The notes: generated from the letters alone by a model not told the origin. A stretch of 64,000 bases of DNA from Bradyrhizobium sp. SZCCT0231 (GCF_018130245.1 NZ_JAFCKP010000014.1:1-64000); one strand, 5' to 3'; positions 1-8,957 are shown, counted from the first letter of the stretch. Translations and numbers: made by a program.

Positions 1-1
1 C

Positions 2-1057
2 GGCATCTCGCGTCCGATGATCGCGATGTGCAAGGCGATGCGGGAGCTCGCCTCGGGCAATTTCGACGTCGTGCTGCCCGGCCTCGGCCGCAAGGACGAG
101 ATTGGCGAGATGGCCGGCGCGGTCGAGGAGTTCAAGGTTCAGGCGGTCGCCAAGGCCGAGCGCGATGCCGCCGCCAGCGAGGTCCAGAACCGGGAGCAGG
201 CCGCAAGCCGCCGCGCCGAGCTGATCCGCTTTGCCGACGATTTCGAGAGCGCGGTCGGCGCCATCGTCTCCAACGTCTCGGCCTCGGCCGTGCAGCTGGA
301 ATCGGCGGCCTCGACGCTGACCCGCACCGCCGAGACCACCCAGAGCCTGTCGAGCCAGGTCGCCGGCGTCTCCGAGCAGGCCTCCTCCAACATGCAGTCG
401 GTCGCGACCGCGACGGAAGAGCTCTCGGCCTCGGTCGAGGAGATCGGCCGCCAGGTCCGCGATTCCAGCCGCATCGCCGAGGCTGCCGTGGTGCAGGCCA
501 AGGAAACCGACGGCCGCATCGGCAAGCTGTCGCATGCCGCCCAGCAGATCGGCGAGGTGGTCAAGCTGATCACGGCGATCGCCGAGCAGACCAACCTGCT
601 CGCGCTCAACGCCACCATCGAGGCCGCCCGCGCCGGCGAGGCCGGCCGCGGCTTTGCGGTGGTTGCGAGCGAGGTGAAGTCGCTGGCGAGCCAGACCGCG
701 AAGGCCACCGACGAGATCTCCTCGCACATCGCAGGCATGCAGGGCGCCACCGCCGAATCGGTTGCCGCGATCAAGGAGATCGGCACGACCATCGGCCAGA
801 TCTCGTCGATCTCGACCTCGATCGCGAGCGCGGTCGAGCAGCAGGGTGCGGCCACCCAGGAGATCGCCCGCAGCGTCCAGACCGTCGCCCAGGGCACCCA
901 GGCCGCGGCCACCGATATCGGCGAGGTCAACCGCGGCGCCGCCGAGACCGGCTCGGCCTCGGAAGAGGTGCTGAACTCGGCCAAGACCCTGTCGAGCGAA
1001 AGCACCCGCCTCCGCGCCGAGCTCGACCGCTTCATGGGCAATATCCGGGCGGCGTAG
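2..1057 (+). CDS. Methyl-accepting chemotaxis protein, 3' part only
   Basis: Chemoreceptor whose 5' end lies outside the window; the reading frame is open from base 2. About 351 residues remain: the end of a HAMP linker ([14 protein letters not shown]) followed by the long coiled-coil signalling domain with the conserved hairpin tip ([20 protein letters not shown]) that contacts CheA and CheW. The protein ends GNIRAA, without a CheR/CheB docking pentapeptide. The encoded residues are identical to the C-terminus of the next gene, so the pair is a tandem duplication. The sensory domain of this copy cannot be seen. Confidence 0.93.
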   Translation, partial: GISRPMIAMCKAMRELASGNFDVVLPGLGRKDEIGEMAGAVEEFKVQAVAKAERDAAASEVQNREQAASRRAELIRFADDFESAVGAIVSNVSASAVQLESAASTLTRTAETTQSLSSQVAGVSEQASSNMQSVATATEELSASVEEIGRQVRDSSRIAEAAVVQAKETDGRIGKLSHAAQQIGEVVKLITAIAEQTNLLALNATIEAARAGEAGRGFAVVASEVKSLASQTAKATDEISSHIAGMQGATAESVAAIKEIGTTIGQISSISTSIASAVEQQGAATQEIARSVQTVAQGTQAAATDIGEVNRGAAETGSASEEVLNSAKTLSSESTRLRAELDRFMGNIRAA

Positions 1058-1463
1058 GTTCGCAGCCTCTGAGGTCACGCTATCCCCCTCATACCCCGCC
1101 GTCGTCCCGGACAAGCGCGCCCTCAGGCGCGCGCCGATCCGGGACCCATACTCCCCAGGCGTCGTTGGGACGGACGGTGGCAACTCCGAGTCTTCGCCAA
1201 ACCACTCCCTGTGGCTATGGATCCCGGATCGGCGCGCGCTTTGGGCGCGCTTGTCCGGGACGACAGCGGAGCAAGGGGTGCGGCAATCGATTTGTAACGG
1301 CGCGGGAAAGCGGGCCTTAACAATTCCCGCGTCACCTAACCGCCAGTTGCGGCGCCACAAATTTACCGCAGCTTATCCTTTGCCCCGTAACGTGCAGAAG
1401 AGTCGGGAAGCGGGCTGCTTCCGGGCTGCGCCTGGTTTTCCGCGAATGGAATGGGGTGGGGGA
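1058..1463. other. Intergenic region between the two chemoreceptor genes
   Basis: 406 bases with no convincing gene. Positions about 1100-1265 hold a long imperfect palindrome of the family also found at 3572-3762 and 19704-19862. The remaining 200 bases must carry the promoter of the second chemoreceptor; I cannot assign sigma-factor boxes with confidence. Confidence 0.7.
1100..1265. repeat. Palindromic intergenic element, family A, copy 1
   Basis: The outer arms (GTCGTCCCGGACAAGCGCGC and its inverted partner near 1246-1265) can form a long stem. The centre carries the sequence GGCAACTCCGAGTCTTCGCC. The same outer arms and central sequence recur at 3572-3762 and 19704-19862. It lies just after a gene 3' end, the usual place for such elements. 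No open frame in it looks real. Confidence 0.75.
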
Positions 1464-3527
1464 ATGTCGGTCAAGTCCAAGTCGAGCGAATCCAAGTCGA
1501 GCCAATCCAAGTCGAGTCAATCGAAGCTGCCAACGCTGCGTTTTCGCGCAAAAATCATCCTCGGCTTCGTGGCGGTGCTCGCCATCCTCGCCGTCAGCAT
1601 GACATTTGCCTATTTCGGCTTCGAGCGGATCGCTGGCGCTGTGGCATCCTACCGCACCAGCGTATCGGAAGCCGACCTGGCGCGGACGGTCGATCGCGAC
1701 CTGATCGCCTATCAGGGACTGGCACGGGCCTATACCCTGACCGGCGCTGTGGATGACGAGACCGCGGCCAAGGCCGCTGAAGGGAATCTGAAGAGCGCGA
1801 TCGCCAAGTCGATGGCCGCGACGACCGGCGCGGCCCGCCGCGAGCAGGTCGGCAAGCTCGAGGCCGAGTTCCAGAGCTTTACGAAAGTCTTCGGCGAGAT
1901 CATCACGCTGACGCGCGCGAACAACAAGATCGCGGCCGACGAGCTCAACAGTGTCGGCAACAAGATCCGTTTCAAATTCGACGATCTCGCCGACACCGCA
2001 GCGCTGGCGGGCCTGAACTCGGTTCAGAGCACGGCCAAGGATGTCACCTCGCAATATCTGGCCGTCTCCACCTCGGTCAGCGCTTTCGTGGCCAAGCCGG
2101 AGCCGAAGACCGCCGACGGCGTGATCGCCCGCATCAAGTTCCTCGAGACGCTGCTGGTCTCCGTCTACGCGAACGACCAGAAGATCACGGATCGCGTCAA
2201 GGAGATCGGCGATCTCTTGAAGCAGTACCGCACCTCGTTCGCAAAGCTGACCGAGAACGTGAAGGTCATCGTCAAGCTGAACGGCGAGATGACCAAGACG
2301 GCGGCGACCATCCTCAAGCTCTCGGCCGAGCTGCGTTCGGATCTGACCGCGGACCAGCAACGCATCGAGGCGAGCGCCAATGCGACGATCGGAGAGACCG
2401 AGCAACTGATGCTGATGATGGCGCTGGGCGGGCTGGCCGTGGGTATCGTGCTGGCCTTGTGGCTCGGCAACGGCATCTCGCGTCCGATGATCGCGATGTG
2501 CAAGGCGATGCGGGAGCTCGCCTCGGGCAATTTCGACGTCGTGCTGCCCGGCCTCGGCCGCAAGGACGAGATTGGCGAGATGGCCGGCGCGGTCGAGGAG
2601 TTCAAGGTTCAGGCGGTCGCCAAGGCCGAGCGCGATGCCGCCGCCAGCGAGGTCCAGAACCGGGAGCAGGCCGCAAGCCGCCGCGCCGAGCTGATCCGCT
2701 TTGCCGACGATTTCGAGAGCGCGGTCGGCGCCATCGTCTCCAACGTCTCGGCCTCGGCCGTGCAGCTGGAATCGGCGGCCTCGACGCTGACCCGCACCGC
2801 CGAGACCACGCAGAGCCTGTCGAGCCAGGTCGCCGGCGTCTCCGAGCAGGCCTCCAGCAATATGCAATCGGTCGCGACCGCGACGGAAGAGCTCTCGGCC
2901 TCGGTCGAGGAGATCGGCCGCCAGGTCCGCGATTCCAGCCGCATCGCCGAGGCTGCCGTGGTGCAGGCCAAGGAAACCGACGGGCGGATCGGCAAGCTGT
3001 CGCATGCCGCCCAGCAGATCGGCGAGGTGGTCAAGCTGATCACGGCGATCGCCGAGCAGACCAACCTGCTCGCGCTCAACGCCACCATCGAGGCCGCCCG
3101 CGCCGGCGAGGCTGGCCGTGGCTTTGCCGTGGTTGCGAGCGAGGTGAAGTCGCTGGCGAGCCAGACCGCGAAGGCCACCGACGAGATCTCCTCGCACATC
3201 GCGGGCATGCAGGGCGCCACCGCCGAATCGGTTGCCGCGATCAAGGAGATCGGCACGACCATCGGCCAGATCTCGTCGATCTCGACCTCGATCGCGAGTG
3301 CGGTCGAGCAGCAGGGTGCGGCCACCCAGGAGATCGCCCGCAGCGTCCAGACCGTCGCGCAGGGCACCCAGGCCGCGGCCACCGATATCGGCGAGGTCAA
3401 TCGCGGCGCCGCCGAGACCGGCTCGGCCTCGGAAGAGGTGCTGAATTCGGCGAAGACCCTGTCGAGCGAAAGCACCCGCCTCCGCGCCGAGCTCGACCGC
3501 TTCATGGGCAATATCCGGGCGGCGTAG
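1464..3527 (+). CDS. Methyl-accepting chemotaxis protein with HBM-like sensor
   Basis: Membrane chemoreceptor of 687 residues. A basic Ser/Lys repeat tail (residues 3-21) is followed by a first membrane segment (about 30-53), a helical periplasmic sensor that resembles the HBM/four-helix type, a second membrane segment (about 308-330), HAMP, and the cytoplasmic signalling domain with the [20 protein letters not shown] tip. The ATG at 1464 is chosen because GGGGTGGGGGA lies directly upstream; an in-frame ATG at 1446 has no comparable ribosome site. The last 351 codons encode the same protein as the upstream partial gene. The ligand is unknown. Confidence 0.93.
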   Translation: MSVKSKSSESKSSQSKSSQSKLPTLRFRAKIILGFVAVLAILAVSMTFAYFGFERIAGAVASYRTSVSEADLARTVDRDLIAYQGLARAYTLTGAVDDETAAKAAEGNLKSAIAKSMAATTGAARREQVGKLEAEFQSFTKVFGEIITLTRANNKIAADELNSVGNKIRFKFDDLADTAALAGLNSVQSTAKDVTSQYLAVSTSVSAFVAKPEPKTADGVIARIKFLETLLVSVYANDQKITDRVKEIGDLLKQYRTSFAKLTENVKVIVKLNGEMTKTAATILKLSAELRSDLTADQQRIEASANATIGETEQLMLMMALGGLAVGIVLALWLGNGISRPMIAMCKAMRELASGNFDVVLPGLGRKDEIGEMAGAVEEFKVQAVAKAERDAAASEVQNREQAASRRAELIRFADDFESAVGAIVSNVSASAVQLESAASTLTRTAETTQSLSSQVAGVSEQASSNMQSVATATEELSASVEEIGRQVRDSSRIAEAAVVQAKETDGRIGKLSHAAQQIGEVVKLITAIAEQTNLLALNATIEAARAGEAGRGFAVVASEVKSLASQTAKATDEISSHIAGMQGATAESVAAIKEIGTTIGQISSISTSIASAVEQQGAATQEIARSVQTVAQGTQAAATDIGEVNRGAAETGSASEEVLNSAKTLSSESTRLRAELDRFMGNIRAA
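1473..1526 (+). repeat. 15-base tandem repeat in the chemoreceptor 5' end
   Basis: Three imperfect copies of TCCAAGTCGAGCGAA encode the Ser/Lys-rich cytoplasmic tail before the first membrane segment. Copy number could vary without breaking the frame because the unit is a multiple of three. Confidence 0.7.
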
Positions 3528-3571
3528 GGGGCGCAGGCCTCTGAGGTCCGCGCCGCTGCCTCATTCTCCGC

Positions 3572-3762
3572 CGTCGTTCCGGACAAGCGCGCCCTCAGGC
3601 GCGCGCCGATCCGGGACCCATACTCCCAGGGAGCAGTTGCGGCGCAAGCTGGCAACTCCGAGTCTTCGCCAAGCGAACGCTGCGGAGTATGGGTCCCGGA
3701 TCTGCGCTCCGCTCCCCGCACGCTGCGCGTTGCCGGGAGCTTTGCTTGTCCGGGACGACGGC
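3572..3762. repeat. Palindromic intergenic element, family A, copy 2
   Basis: Same outer arms as copy 1 (GGACAAGCGCGCCCTCAGGC near the left end, CTTGTCCGGGACGACGGCGG at the right end) and the same centre (GGCAACTCCGAGTCTTCGCC). It differs from copy 1 in the inner arm and is about 25 bases longer. It lies between the 3' ends of the chemoreceptor and the DUF3175 gene. Confidence 0.75.
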
Positions 3763-3783
3763 GGAGTCAGAAGCGCGCGAGTC

Positions 3784-4173
3784 TTATTCCCTTCCGAACG
3801 CCCGCTTCAGCTCGACCTTCGCCCGCTCCAGCCGCGTGCGCTGCGTCTTCGGCAGTGTCTTGCCGGCGCGGTTGATGTAGAAGGTCAGCATCGACAGCGC
3901 GGAGCGGTAGGCGCCGGTCTTGCGGCGGGAGCTGTGCTCGGCCGAGCGCTTCAGCGAGGCCGCGATCTTCCGGGGATCCCTGAGCTTGAACACACCGCGC
4001 TCGAGATCGAGCGCGTCGCTCTCCTCAGTCACCCGTTGCGACCAGCGCTTCGGTGCTGCACGGCGACTTGACCTCTTGCGCGTCATGCTCGCCTTGCGAC
4101 GCGCGGTGCTGCGCGCGCCTGTCTTCCGTGCGCCTGTCTTCCGTGAATGTGTCGTCTTTCTGACCTGAGCCAT
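3784..4173 (-). CDS. DUF3175 family protein, putative stress protein
   Basis: Small basic protein of 129 residues. The first 40 residues are a Lys/Arg/Thr/Ser-rich tail; the rest matches the DUF3175 family as I remember it (KRWSQRVTEESDALDLERGVF, then RKIAASLKRSAE and YRSALSMLTFYINRAGK). The biochemical function is unknown. The start has AAGGAG eight bases upstream. It is transcribed away from the transporter-otsB-otsA locus, and its upstream region carries a perfect EcfG-type promoter (4201-4225), so I infer it belongs to the general stress response. The basic tail suggests nucleic-acid contact, which is only an inference. Confidence 0.85.
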   Translation of the reverse strand: MAQVRKTTHSRKTGARKTGARSTARRKASMTRKRSSRRAAPKRWSQRVTEESDALDLERGVFKLRDPRKIAASLKRSAEHSSRRKTGAYRSALSMLTFYINRAGKTLPKTQRTRLERAKVELKRAFGRE

Positions 4174-4200
4174 GCGTCAACTCCTTGGAGCTCAATCGGA

Positions 4201-4225
4201 AACGGGTGTCCTTGGAAGCTGTTCC
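4201..4225 (-). promoter_or_regulatory. EcfG-type general stress promoter for the DUF3175 gene
   Basis: On the minus strand GGAAC (4225-4221) is followed by exactly 16 bases and CGTT (4204-4201). This fits the alphaproteobacterial EcfG consensus GGAAC-N16/17-cGTT perfectly. Transcription would start near 4194, giving a leader of about 20 bases that contains the ribosome site. Confidence 0.75.
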
Positions 4226-4229
4226 CGTG

Positions 4230-4254
4230 GGAACCGGGCCTCATCGCAGACGTT
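4230..4254 (+). promoter_or_regulatory. EcfG-type general stress promoter for the MFS-otsB operon
   Basis: GGAAC (4230-4234), 16 bases, CGTT (4251-4254): a perfect EcfG consensus on the plus strand. Its -35 box lies four bases from the -35 box of the divergent promoter, and the two form the palindrome GTTCCCGTGGGAAC (4221-4234). The predicted start near 4261 gives a leader of about 95 bases to the ATG at 4357. Confidence 0.75.
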
Positions 4255-4356
4255 GTCGCAAGTGGCAGGCTGAATGCCGCACCCCCAATGATCGGACCGA
4301 CCCCGTCCACGTCCTGTGAACCGGGGCCGCTTCCATTGATCAGACGCAACAACCCG

Positions 4357-5844
4357 ATGGAATTGCAACAAAACCCAGCGCTGAACTATGCACCCGTAGT
4401 CCCGGCGGCGACCGCGACCGACCGTATCGTCGAGACCAGCATTCCCTCGCGGCTCGACGCACTGCCGTGGAGCGGCTTTCACACCCGCGTCGTGCTCGCA
4501 CTGGGCATCACCTGGATTCTCGACGGGCTCGAGGTCACTCTGGCCGGCGCGCTCTCGGGTGCGCTGAAGCAGAGTCCGTCGCTGCATTTCTCCAATCTCG
4601 ATCTCGGCATCGCCAACTCCGCCTATCTCGCCGGCGCCGTGCTCGGCGCGCTCGGCTTCGGCTGGCTGACCGATCGCATCGGCCGCAAGAAGCTGTTCTT
4701 CATCACGCTCGCGCTCTATCTCTCGGCAACGGCCGCGACCGCGCTGTCGTGGGATGTCGCGAGCTACGCGCTATTCCGCTTCCTCACCGGCGCCGGCATC
4801 GGCGGCGAATACACCGCGATCAACTCGACCATCCAGGAGCTGGTGCCGGCACGCTATCGCGGCTGGACCGATCTCGTCATCAACGGCAGCTTCTGGATCG
4901 GTGCTGCGATGGGCGCTGTGGCGGCCATCGTGCTGCTCGATCCCGCAACGATCGGGCCTGATCTCGGCTGGCGGCTGGCTTATCTGATCGGTGCGGCCAT
5001 CGGCCTCGTCGTGCTGTTGATGCGAATGTGGATCCCGGAAAGTCCGCGCTGGCTGATGATCCATGGCCGTCCCGACGAGGCCCATGCCATCGTCGACGGG
5101 ATCGAGCGCTCGGTGATCGGGCAGGACCAGGATACGACCGACGGGCGCTTCACCAAGATCCGCTTGAAGATGCGCGATCACACGCCAATCCGTGAGGTCG
5201 TCCACACGTTGTTCTCGGCCTATCGCCAGCGTGCGCTGGTCGGCCTCGTGCTGATGAGCGCGCAGGCGTTCTTCTACAACGCCATCTTCTTCACCTTTGC
5301 GCTGGTGCTGACCGATTTCTACGGCATCAGCGCCGATCACGTCGGCTGGTACCTCTTACCCTTCGCTGCCGGCAATTTCCTCGGGCCCCTGCTGCTCGGC
5401 CGCCTGTTCGATACGCTCGGCCGCCGCGCCATGATCATGTTCACCTATGGCGCATCGGGCCTGTTGCTGGCGCTGTCAGGCTATCTGTTCTCGATCGGCG
5501 TGCTGAGCGCGCAGGGGCAGACCATCGCCTGGATGGTGATCTTCTTCTTTGCCTCGCCTGCCGCGAGCGCAGCCTATCTCACCGTCAGCGAGAACTTCCC
5601 GCTCGAAGTGCGCGCGCTGGCGATCGCGGTGTTCTATGCGGTCGGCACCGGCATCGGCGGCGTGATCGGGCCGGCGCTGTTCGGCGCGCTGATCGACACG
5701 GGATCGCGCAACAGCGTGTTCGCCGGCTATCTGCTGGGGGCAGTCCTGATGATCGCGGCTGCGATCGTGGCATGGCGCTATGCCGTCTCCGCGGAGCGCA
5801 AATCGCTCGAACACGTCGCACGCCCGCTCGCCTTTATGGAGTAG
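4357..5844 (+). CDS. MFS transporter, sugar-porter/metabolite symporter type
   Basis: Twelve-segment inner-membrane transporter of 495 residues. The family marks are the loop 2-3 motif DRIGRKKL, RFLTGAGIGGEYTAINS in segment 4, PESPRWLM before the central loop and GRLFDTLGRR in the second half. Substrate is unknown; its place four bases before otsB and its EcfG promoter suggest a sugar or compatible-solute role in stress. The start is uncertain: ATG 4357 gives the usual short N-terminal tail, and ATG 4288 is an in-frame alternative. Neither has a strong ribosome site. Confidence 0.88.
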   Translation: MELQQNPALNYAPVVPAATATDRIVETSIPSRLDALPWSGFHTRVVLALGITWILDGLEVTLAGALSGALKQSPSLHFSNLDLGIANSAYLAGAVLGALGFGWLTDRIGRKKLFFITLALYLSATAATALSWDVASYALFRFLTGAGIGGEYTAINSTIQELVPARYRGWTDLVINGSFWIGAAMGAVAAIVLLDPATIGPDLGWRLAYLIGAAIGLVVLLMRMWIPESPRWLMIHGRPDEAHAIVDGIERSVIGQDQDTTDGRFTKIRLKMRDHTPIREVVHTLFSAYRQRALVGLVLMSAQAFFYNAIFFTFALVLTDFYGISADHVGWYLLPFAAGNFLGPLLLGRLFDTLGRRAMIMFTYGASGLLLALSGYLFSIGVLSAQGQTIAWMVIFFFASPAASAAYLTVSENFPLEVRALAIAVFYAVGTGIGGVIGPALFGALIDTGSRNSVFAGYLLGAVLMIAAAIVAWRYAVSAERKSLEHVARPLAFME

Positions 5845-5848
5845 ACTG

Positions 5849-6667
5849 ATGAAATCGGAACTTGCGGAAATGGCGTTGGAAGAGAAGCGCACCATGCTGG
5901 ATGACGATACGCCGGAGACGGTGCCGGTGCCGCATGCGCTGGTACCGCATCTCGATGAGATCGCCATTCTGCTCGACATCGACGGCACGCTGCTCGACCT
6001 GATGCCGACGCCGCGCGAGGTGTGGGTGCCGCCGGGCCTCTCGGAAACGCTGAAGCATCTGACCGAGCGCACCTCCGGGGCGCTGGCGCTGGTCAGCGGC
6101 CGCTCGCTCAACGACATCGATCTGATTTTCGCGCCCGACGTGTTTCGCGCCGTCGCCGGCCATGGCGCGGAGATGCGGTTGTCGGTGGAGAGTGAAGCAG
6201 ATGACGTGCACGCGCCGCCGCTCGACAAGGAGCTGAAGCGGCGCCTGGCTGCCATCGCCAAGCTCAGCCCTGGCATCCTGCTCGAGGACAAGGGCTATTC
6301 GCTCGCGCTGCATTACCGCCTTGCGCCGCATGCGGAGAAGGCGATTTACGAAGCCGTTTCGCTGATCCGCGCCGATCTGCCCAGTGCGCCGATCGAGGTA
6401 CTGCCGGGCAAGTTCGTCTGCGAGATCAAGCATTCCGGCTTCACCAAGGCGAGCGGCGTGCGCGAATTGATGAAGCACGAGCCGTTCAGCGGACGACGCC
6501 CGTTGTTCATCGGCGACGACGTCACCGATGAAACGGTGTTCGCGATCATGCCCGACATGGACGGGCTCGCCTTCTCGGTCGGCCGCCGCGCCATGGGCGT
6601 GAATGGCCACTTCGATGCGCCGAGCGATGTGCGTACCTTCCTTGCACGCCTGCTCGATCCGAGGTGA
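5849..6667 (+). CDS. otsB: Trehalose-6-phosphate phosphatase
   Basis: Hydrolyses trehalose 6-phosphate to trehalose in the cytoplasm. The 272-residue protein is a HAD phosphatase: motif I LLDIDGTLLD with nucleophile D43 and acid/base D45, motif II SGRS, and motif III/IV GDDVTDE near the C-terminus. The length is normal for OtsB. The start at 5849 follows the transporter stop by four bases, so the two are co-transcribed and probably translationally coupled. Together with OtsA downstream it completes the UDP-glucose route to trehalose, an osmotic and desiccation protectant in rhizobia. Confidence 0.95.
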   Translation: MKSELAEMALEEKRTMLDDDTPETVPVPHALVPHLDEIAILLDIDGTLLDLMPTPREVWVPPGLSETLKHLTERTSGALALVSGRSLNDIDLIFAPDVFRAVAGHGAEMRLSVESEADDVHAPPLDKELKRRLAAIAKLSPGILLEDKGYSLALHYRLAPHAEKAIYEAVSLIRADLPSAPIEVLPGKFVCEIKHSGFTKASGVRELMKHEPFSGRRPLFIGDDVTDETVFAIMPDMDGLAFSVGRRAMGVNGHFDAPSDVRTFLARLLDPR

Positions 6668-6826
6668 AACGAAGGCGGCGCCACCTCGCAGACATAAATC
6701 CCTCGGCCCCACACCGTTGCGCGCCGCAATGCATGCCGCGCAGCAGAAACGGAAAAGCTGTCTTTTGCAGCGAAATTCCCGAGTTTCCGCAAGCGAAGCG
6801 GGTTCCAACGCGCGCGCCCGATTTTG

Positions 6827-6844
6827 GTTTCAATTGGTTGAAAC
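6827..6844. promoter_or_regulatory. Perfect inverted repeat upstream of otsA
   Basis: GTTTCAA-TTGG-TTGAAAC, seven-base arms and a four-base spacer, ending nine bases before the EcfG -35 box of otsA. The position fits an operator or activator site. No regulator is assigned. Confidence 0.4.
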
Positions 6845-6852
6845 GATGATCA

Positions 6853-6877
6853 GGAACCATATTGATGAACGGCAGTT
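6853..6877 (+). promoter_or_regulatory. EcfG-type promoter of otsA
   Basis: GGAAC (6853-6857), 17 bases, GTT (6875-6877). This fits GGAAC-N16/17-GTT, although the base before GTT is A rather than C. The predicted transcript starts near 6885, which leaves the AGGAGG at 6896-6901 and GTG 6911 inside the message, but leaves almost no leader for the ATG at 6890. Confidence 0.65.
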
Positions 6878-6910
6878 AAACGGGGTGGAATGAACAGGAG
6901 GGGACGACCT

Positions 6911-8374
6911 GTGAACTTGATCGTCGTTTCGAATCGCGTCGCCCGCGGCAAGCCCAGCGAGCCCATGACGGGCGGCCTTGCTGCGGCATTGCTTCCCGTG
7001 GTGGAACATTCTGGTGCGATCTGGGTCGGTTCTTCCGGCCGGGTGCGTGACGGCCATCAGAAGGAACCCTTCGCCGAGATCGAGGCGCTCGGGACGGGCG
7101 CGATTGCGACGCTGGATCTGCCGGCGGCGCATTACGGCGGCTATTACGAAGGCTTCGCCAATTCGGCACTGTGGCCGGCGCTGCATTCGCGCAGCGACCT
7201 GATCCGCGTCTCGCGCGAGGACTATGTCAGCTATCGCGAGGTCAACGCCTTCATGGCGCGGGCCCTGTTGCGCTTCCGAAAAGCCAAAACCGCGTTCTGG
7301 GTGCAGGATTATCATTTCCTCGCCCTTGGCGCCGAGCTGCGCGACCTCGGCGTCCATGATCCCCTCGGCTTCTTCCTGCATACGCCGTGGCCCGTCGCCG
7401 CGGTGATACAGGGCGTGCCCAACCATCGCGAGCTGATCACGGCGATGCTTGCCTACGATCTGCTCGGCTTCCAGACCGAGGAAGATCGCCAGAATTTTCT
7501 CGGTTATGTCGGCGGCGAGCTCGGCCTCGCCATCGAGGACGGCGTTGCGATCTCGCAGCATGGGCGCACGCGCTGCGAAGTCTTCCCCATCGGCATCGAC
7601 GCGGAGAAGTTCGCGGCCTATGCCGCGAAATCGGCCTCGCATCCTGATGTATCGCGCCTGCGCCGCAGCCTCGACGGCGAGCGCCTCGCGATCGGCGTCG
7701 ACCGGCTCGACTATTCCAAGGGCCTCGTCAACCGCATCAGCGCGTTCGACCGGCTCTGGACCGAGCAGCCGCAGTTTGCGCGCAGCATCTCGCTGCTCCA
7801 GATCGCCAATCCCTCGCGCGGCGGCATCGAGGCCTATGGCAATCTCCAGAATGAGGTCGCGCGCCTCGTCACCGACGTCAATGGCCGCCACGGCGAGGTC
7901 GACTGGACGCCGATCCGCTATTTGAACAAAGGCTTCAGCCAGACCGTGCTCGCGGGTCTCTATCGCACCGCGCAGATCGGCGTGGTGACGCCGCTGCACG
8001 ACGGCATGAATCTCGTCGCCAAGGAATATGTCGCTGCGCAAAACCCGGTCGATCCCGGCGTGCTGGTGCTGTCGAAGTTCGCGGGCGCGGCCAACGAGCT
8101 CGACGCCGCGCTGCAGGTCAATCCGCACGACATCGACGGCATGGCCCGCGCGATTGCGGTCGCGGCATCCATGCCGCTCACCGAGCGCAAGATGCGCTGG
8201 GACGCGATGATGAAGAAGCTGCGCGGTCACACCATCCAGCAATGGTCCGGCGATTTCGTCGCCGAGCTCGAGAAGTGCCGCACCGAGAAGGCCGCTGTCG
8301 CCCCGCTCGCAGCCCAGCCGCCGCAGGCGCTGCGCTGGCTGAAGTCGGCGATATCGGGCGTGCGGTTGATCTAG
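6911..8374 (+). CDS. otsA: Alpha,alpha-trehalose-phosphate synthase (UDP-forming)
   Basis: Transfers glucose from UDP-glucose to glucose 6-phosphate, giving trehalose 6-phosphate for OtsB. The 487-residue GT20 enzyme shows the N-terminal loop VSNRVA...GGLAAAL, the DYHF motif, and GVDRLDYSKGL with the donor-binding Arg and Lys. The GTG at 6911 is chosen over ATG 6890 because AGGAGGGG lies eight bases before it and the N-terminus (V)NLIVVSNRVA then aligns with E. coli OtsA. It has its own EcfG-type promoter 243 bases after otsB. Confidence 0.95.
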   Translation: MNLIVVSNRVARGKPSEPMTGGLAAALLPVVEHSGAIWVGSSGRVRDGHQKEPFAEIEALGTGAIATLDLPAAHYGGYYEGFANSALWPALHSRSDLIRVSREDYVSYREVNAFMARALLRFRKAKTAFWVQDYHFLALGAELRDLGVHDPLGFFLHTPWPVAAVIQGVPNHRELITAMLAYDLLGFQTEEDRQNFLGYVGGELGLAIEDGVAISQHGRTRCEVFPIGIDAEKFAAYAAKSASHPDVSRLRRSLDGERLAIGVDRLDYSKGLVNRISAFDRLWTEQPQFARSISLLQIANPSRGGIEAYGNLQNEVARLVTDVNGRHGEVDWTPIRYLNKGFSQTVLAGLYRTAQIGVVTPLHDGMNLVAKEYVAAQNPVDPGVLVLSKFAGAANELDAALQVNPHDIDGMARAIAVAASMPLTERKMRWDAMMKKLRGHTIQQWSGDFVAELEKCRTEKAAVAPLAAQPPQALRWLKSAISGVRLI

Positions 8375-8378
8375 TTCT

Positions 8379-8409
8379 TCTCCCTCTCCCGTTCTTGCGG
8401 GGAGAGGTG
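8379..8409. repeat. Short palindromic element, CTCTCCC/GGGAGAGG type (family E)
   Basis: CCCTCTCCCGTTCTTGCGGGGAGAGG between the convergent otsA and secreted-protein genes. Related elements lie at 17555-17720 and 33784-33807. It could act as a bidirectional terminator stem, but no T-run is present. Confidence 0.55.
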
Positions 8410-8421
8410 AAAAACGGCACC

Positions 8422-8763
8422 TCAATAGCAATACGACACGCCATCCAGAATCGCGCATCGCCGCTTGTTCGGCGCGTTGGGATCGTCCAGCGGCACCACG
8501 CCCTTGCCCTGGCCGACGAACACGCCGGGCCCGACATGCACCGAGCTCTTGTTGCCGATGATGACGCTCTGATGCGGCGTCGAGCTGGAGCGCGTGCCGT
8601 CCGGCCAGAGGATGGCGTCGCCCGAAAGCACCCCGCGCCGGCCATCGTCGCAACTGACGTCGACGCCCTGCCGGGTGCAGACTTGGGCCAGGGCCGGGGC
8701 GGCAAAGGCGGAGCCGAGAGCCGAAATCAGGCCAAGGGCGGCGATGGTCTTGCAGATGGTCAT
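8422..8763 (-). CDS. Small secreted protein of unknown function
   Basis: 113 residues. A clear Sec signal peptide (MTICKTIAALGLISALG, cleavage after AFAAPALA near residue 26) precedes an 87-residue mature domain with four cysteines (CTRQG, SCDDG, RRCAI, SYCY), which may form two disulfides in the periplasm. I do not recognise a named family. It is convergent with otsA and upstream of the divergent tRNA gene. No operon partner is visible. Confidence 0.75.
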   Translation of the reverse strand: MTICKTIAALGLISALGSAFAAPALAQVCTRQGVDVSCDDGRRGVLSGDAILWPDGTRSSSTPHQSVIIGNKSSVHVGPGVFVGQGKGVVPLDDPNAPNKRRCAILDGVSYCY

Positions 8764-8957
8764 GGCGTCACCGGTGGTGTTTGGCGGCTTGCCGTGAATC
8801 GTCGCGCCAAACCCGCCTGCGGTTCAGCCGGCAGGTGGGTCAAGGCACGTATGAGGCAAGATATTATCCTGCAAATACAATAAGTTGCGGAAAAATCGCC
8901 GGATATCCCCGCGATCCCTTGCAAAATCGTCGGCGCCCCTTCAAGAGAGGGCGCTCC

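Noticed and set aside
4421-4587. Minus-strand gene overlapping the start of the MFS transporter.
   Set aside because: It is the antisense shadow of the transporter and has no family resemblance.
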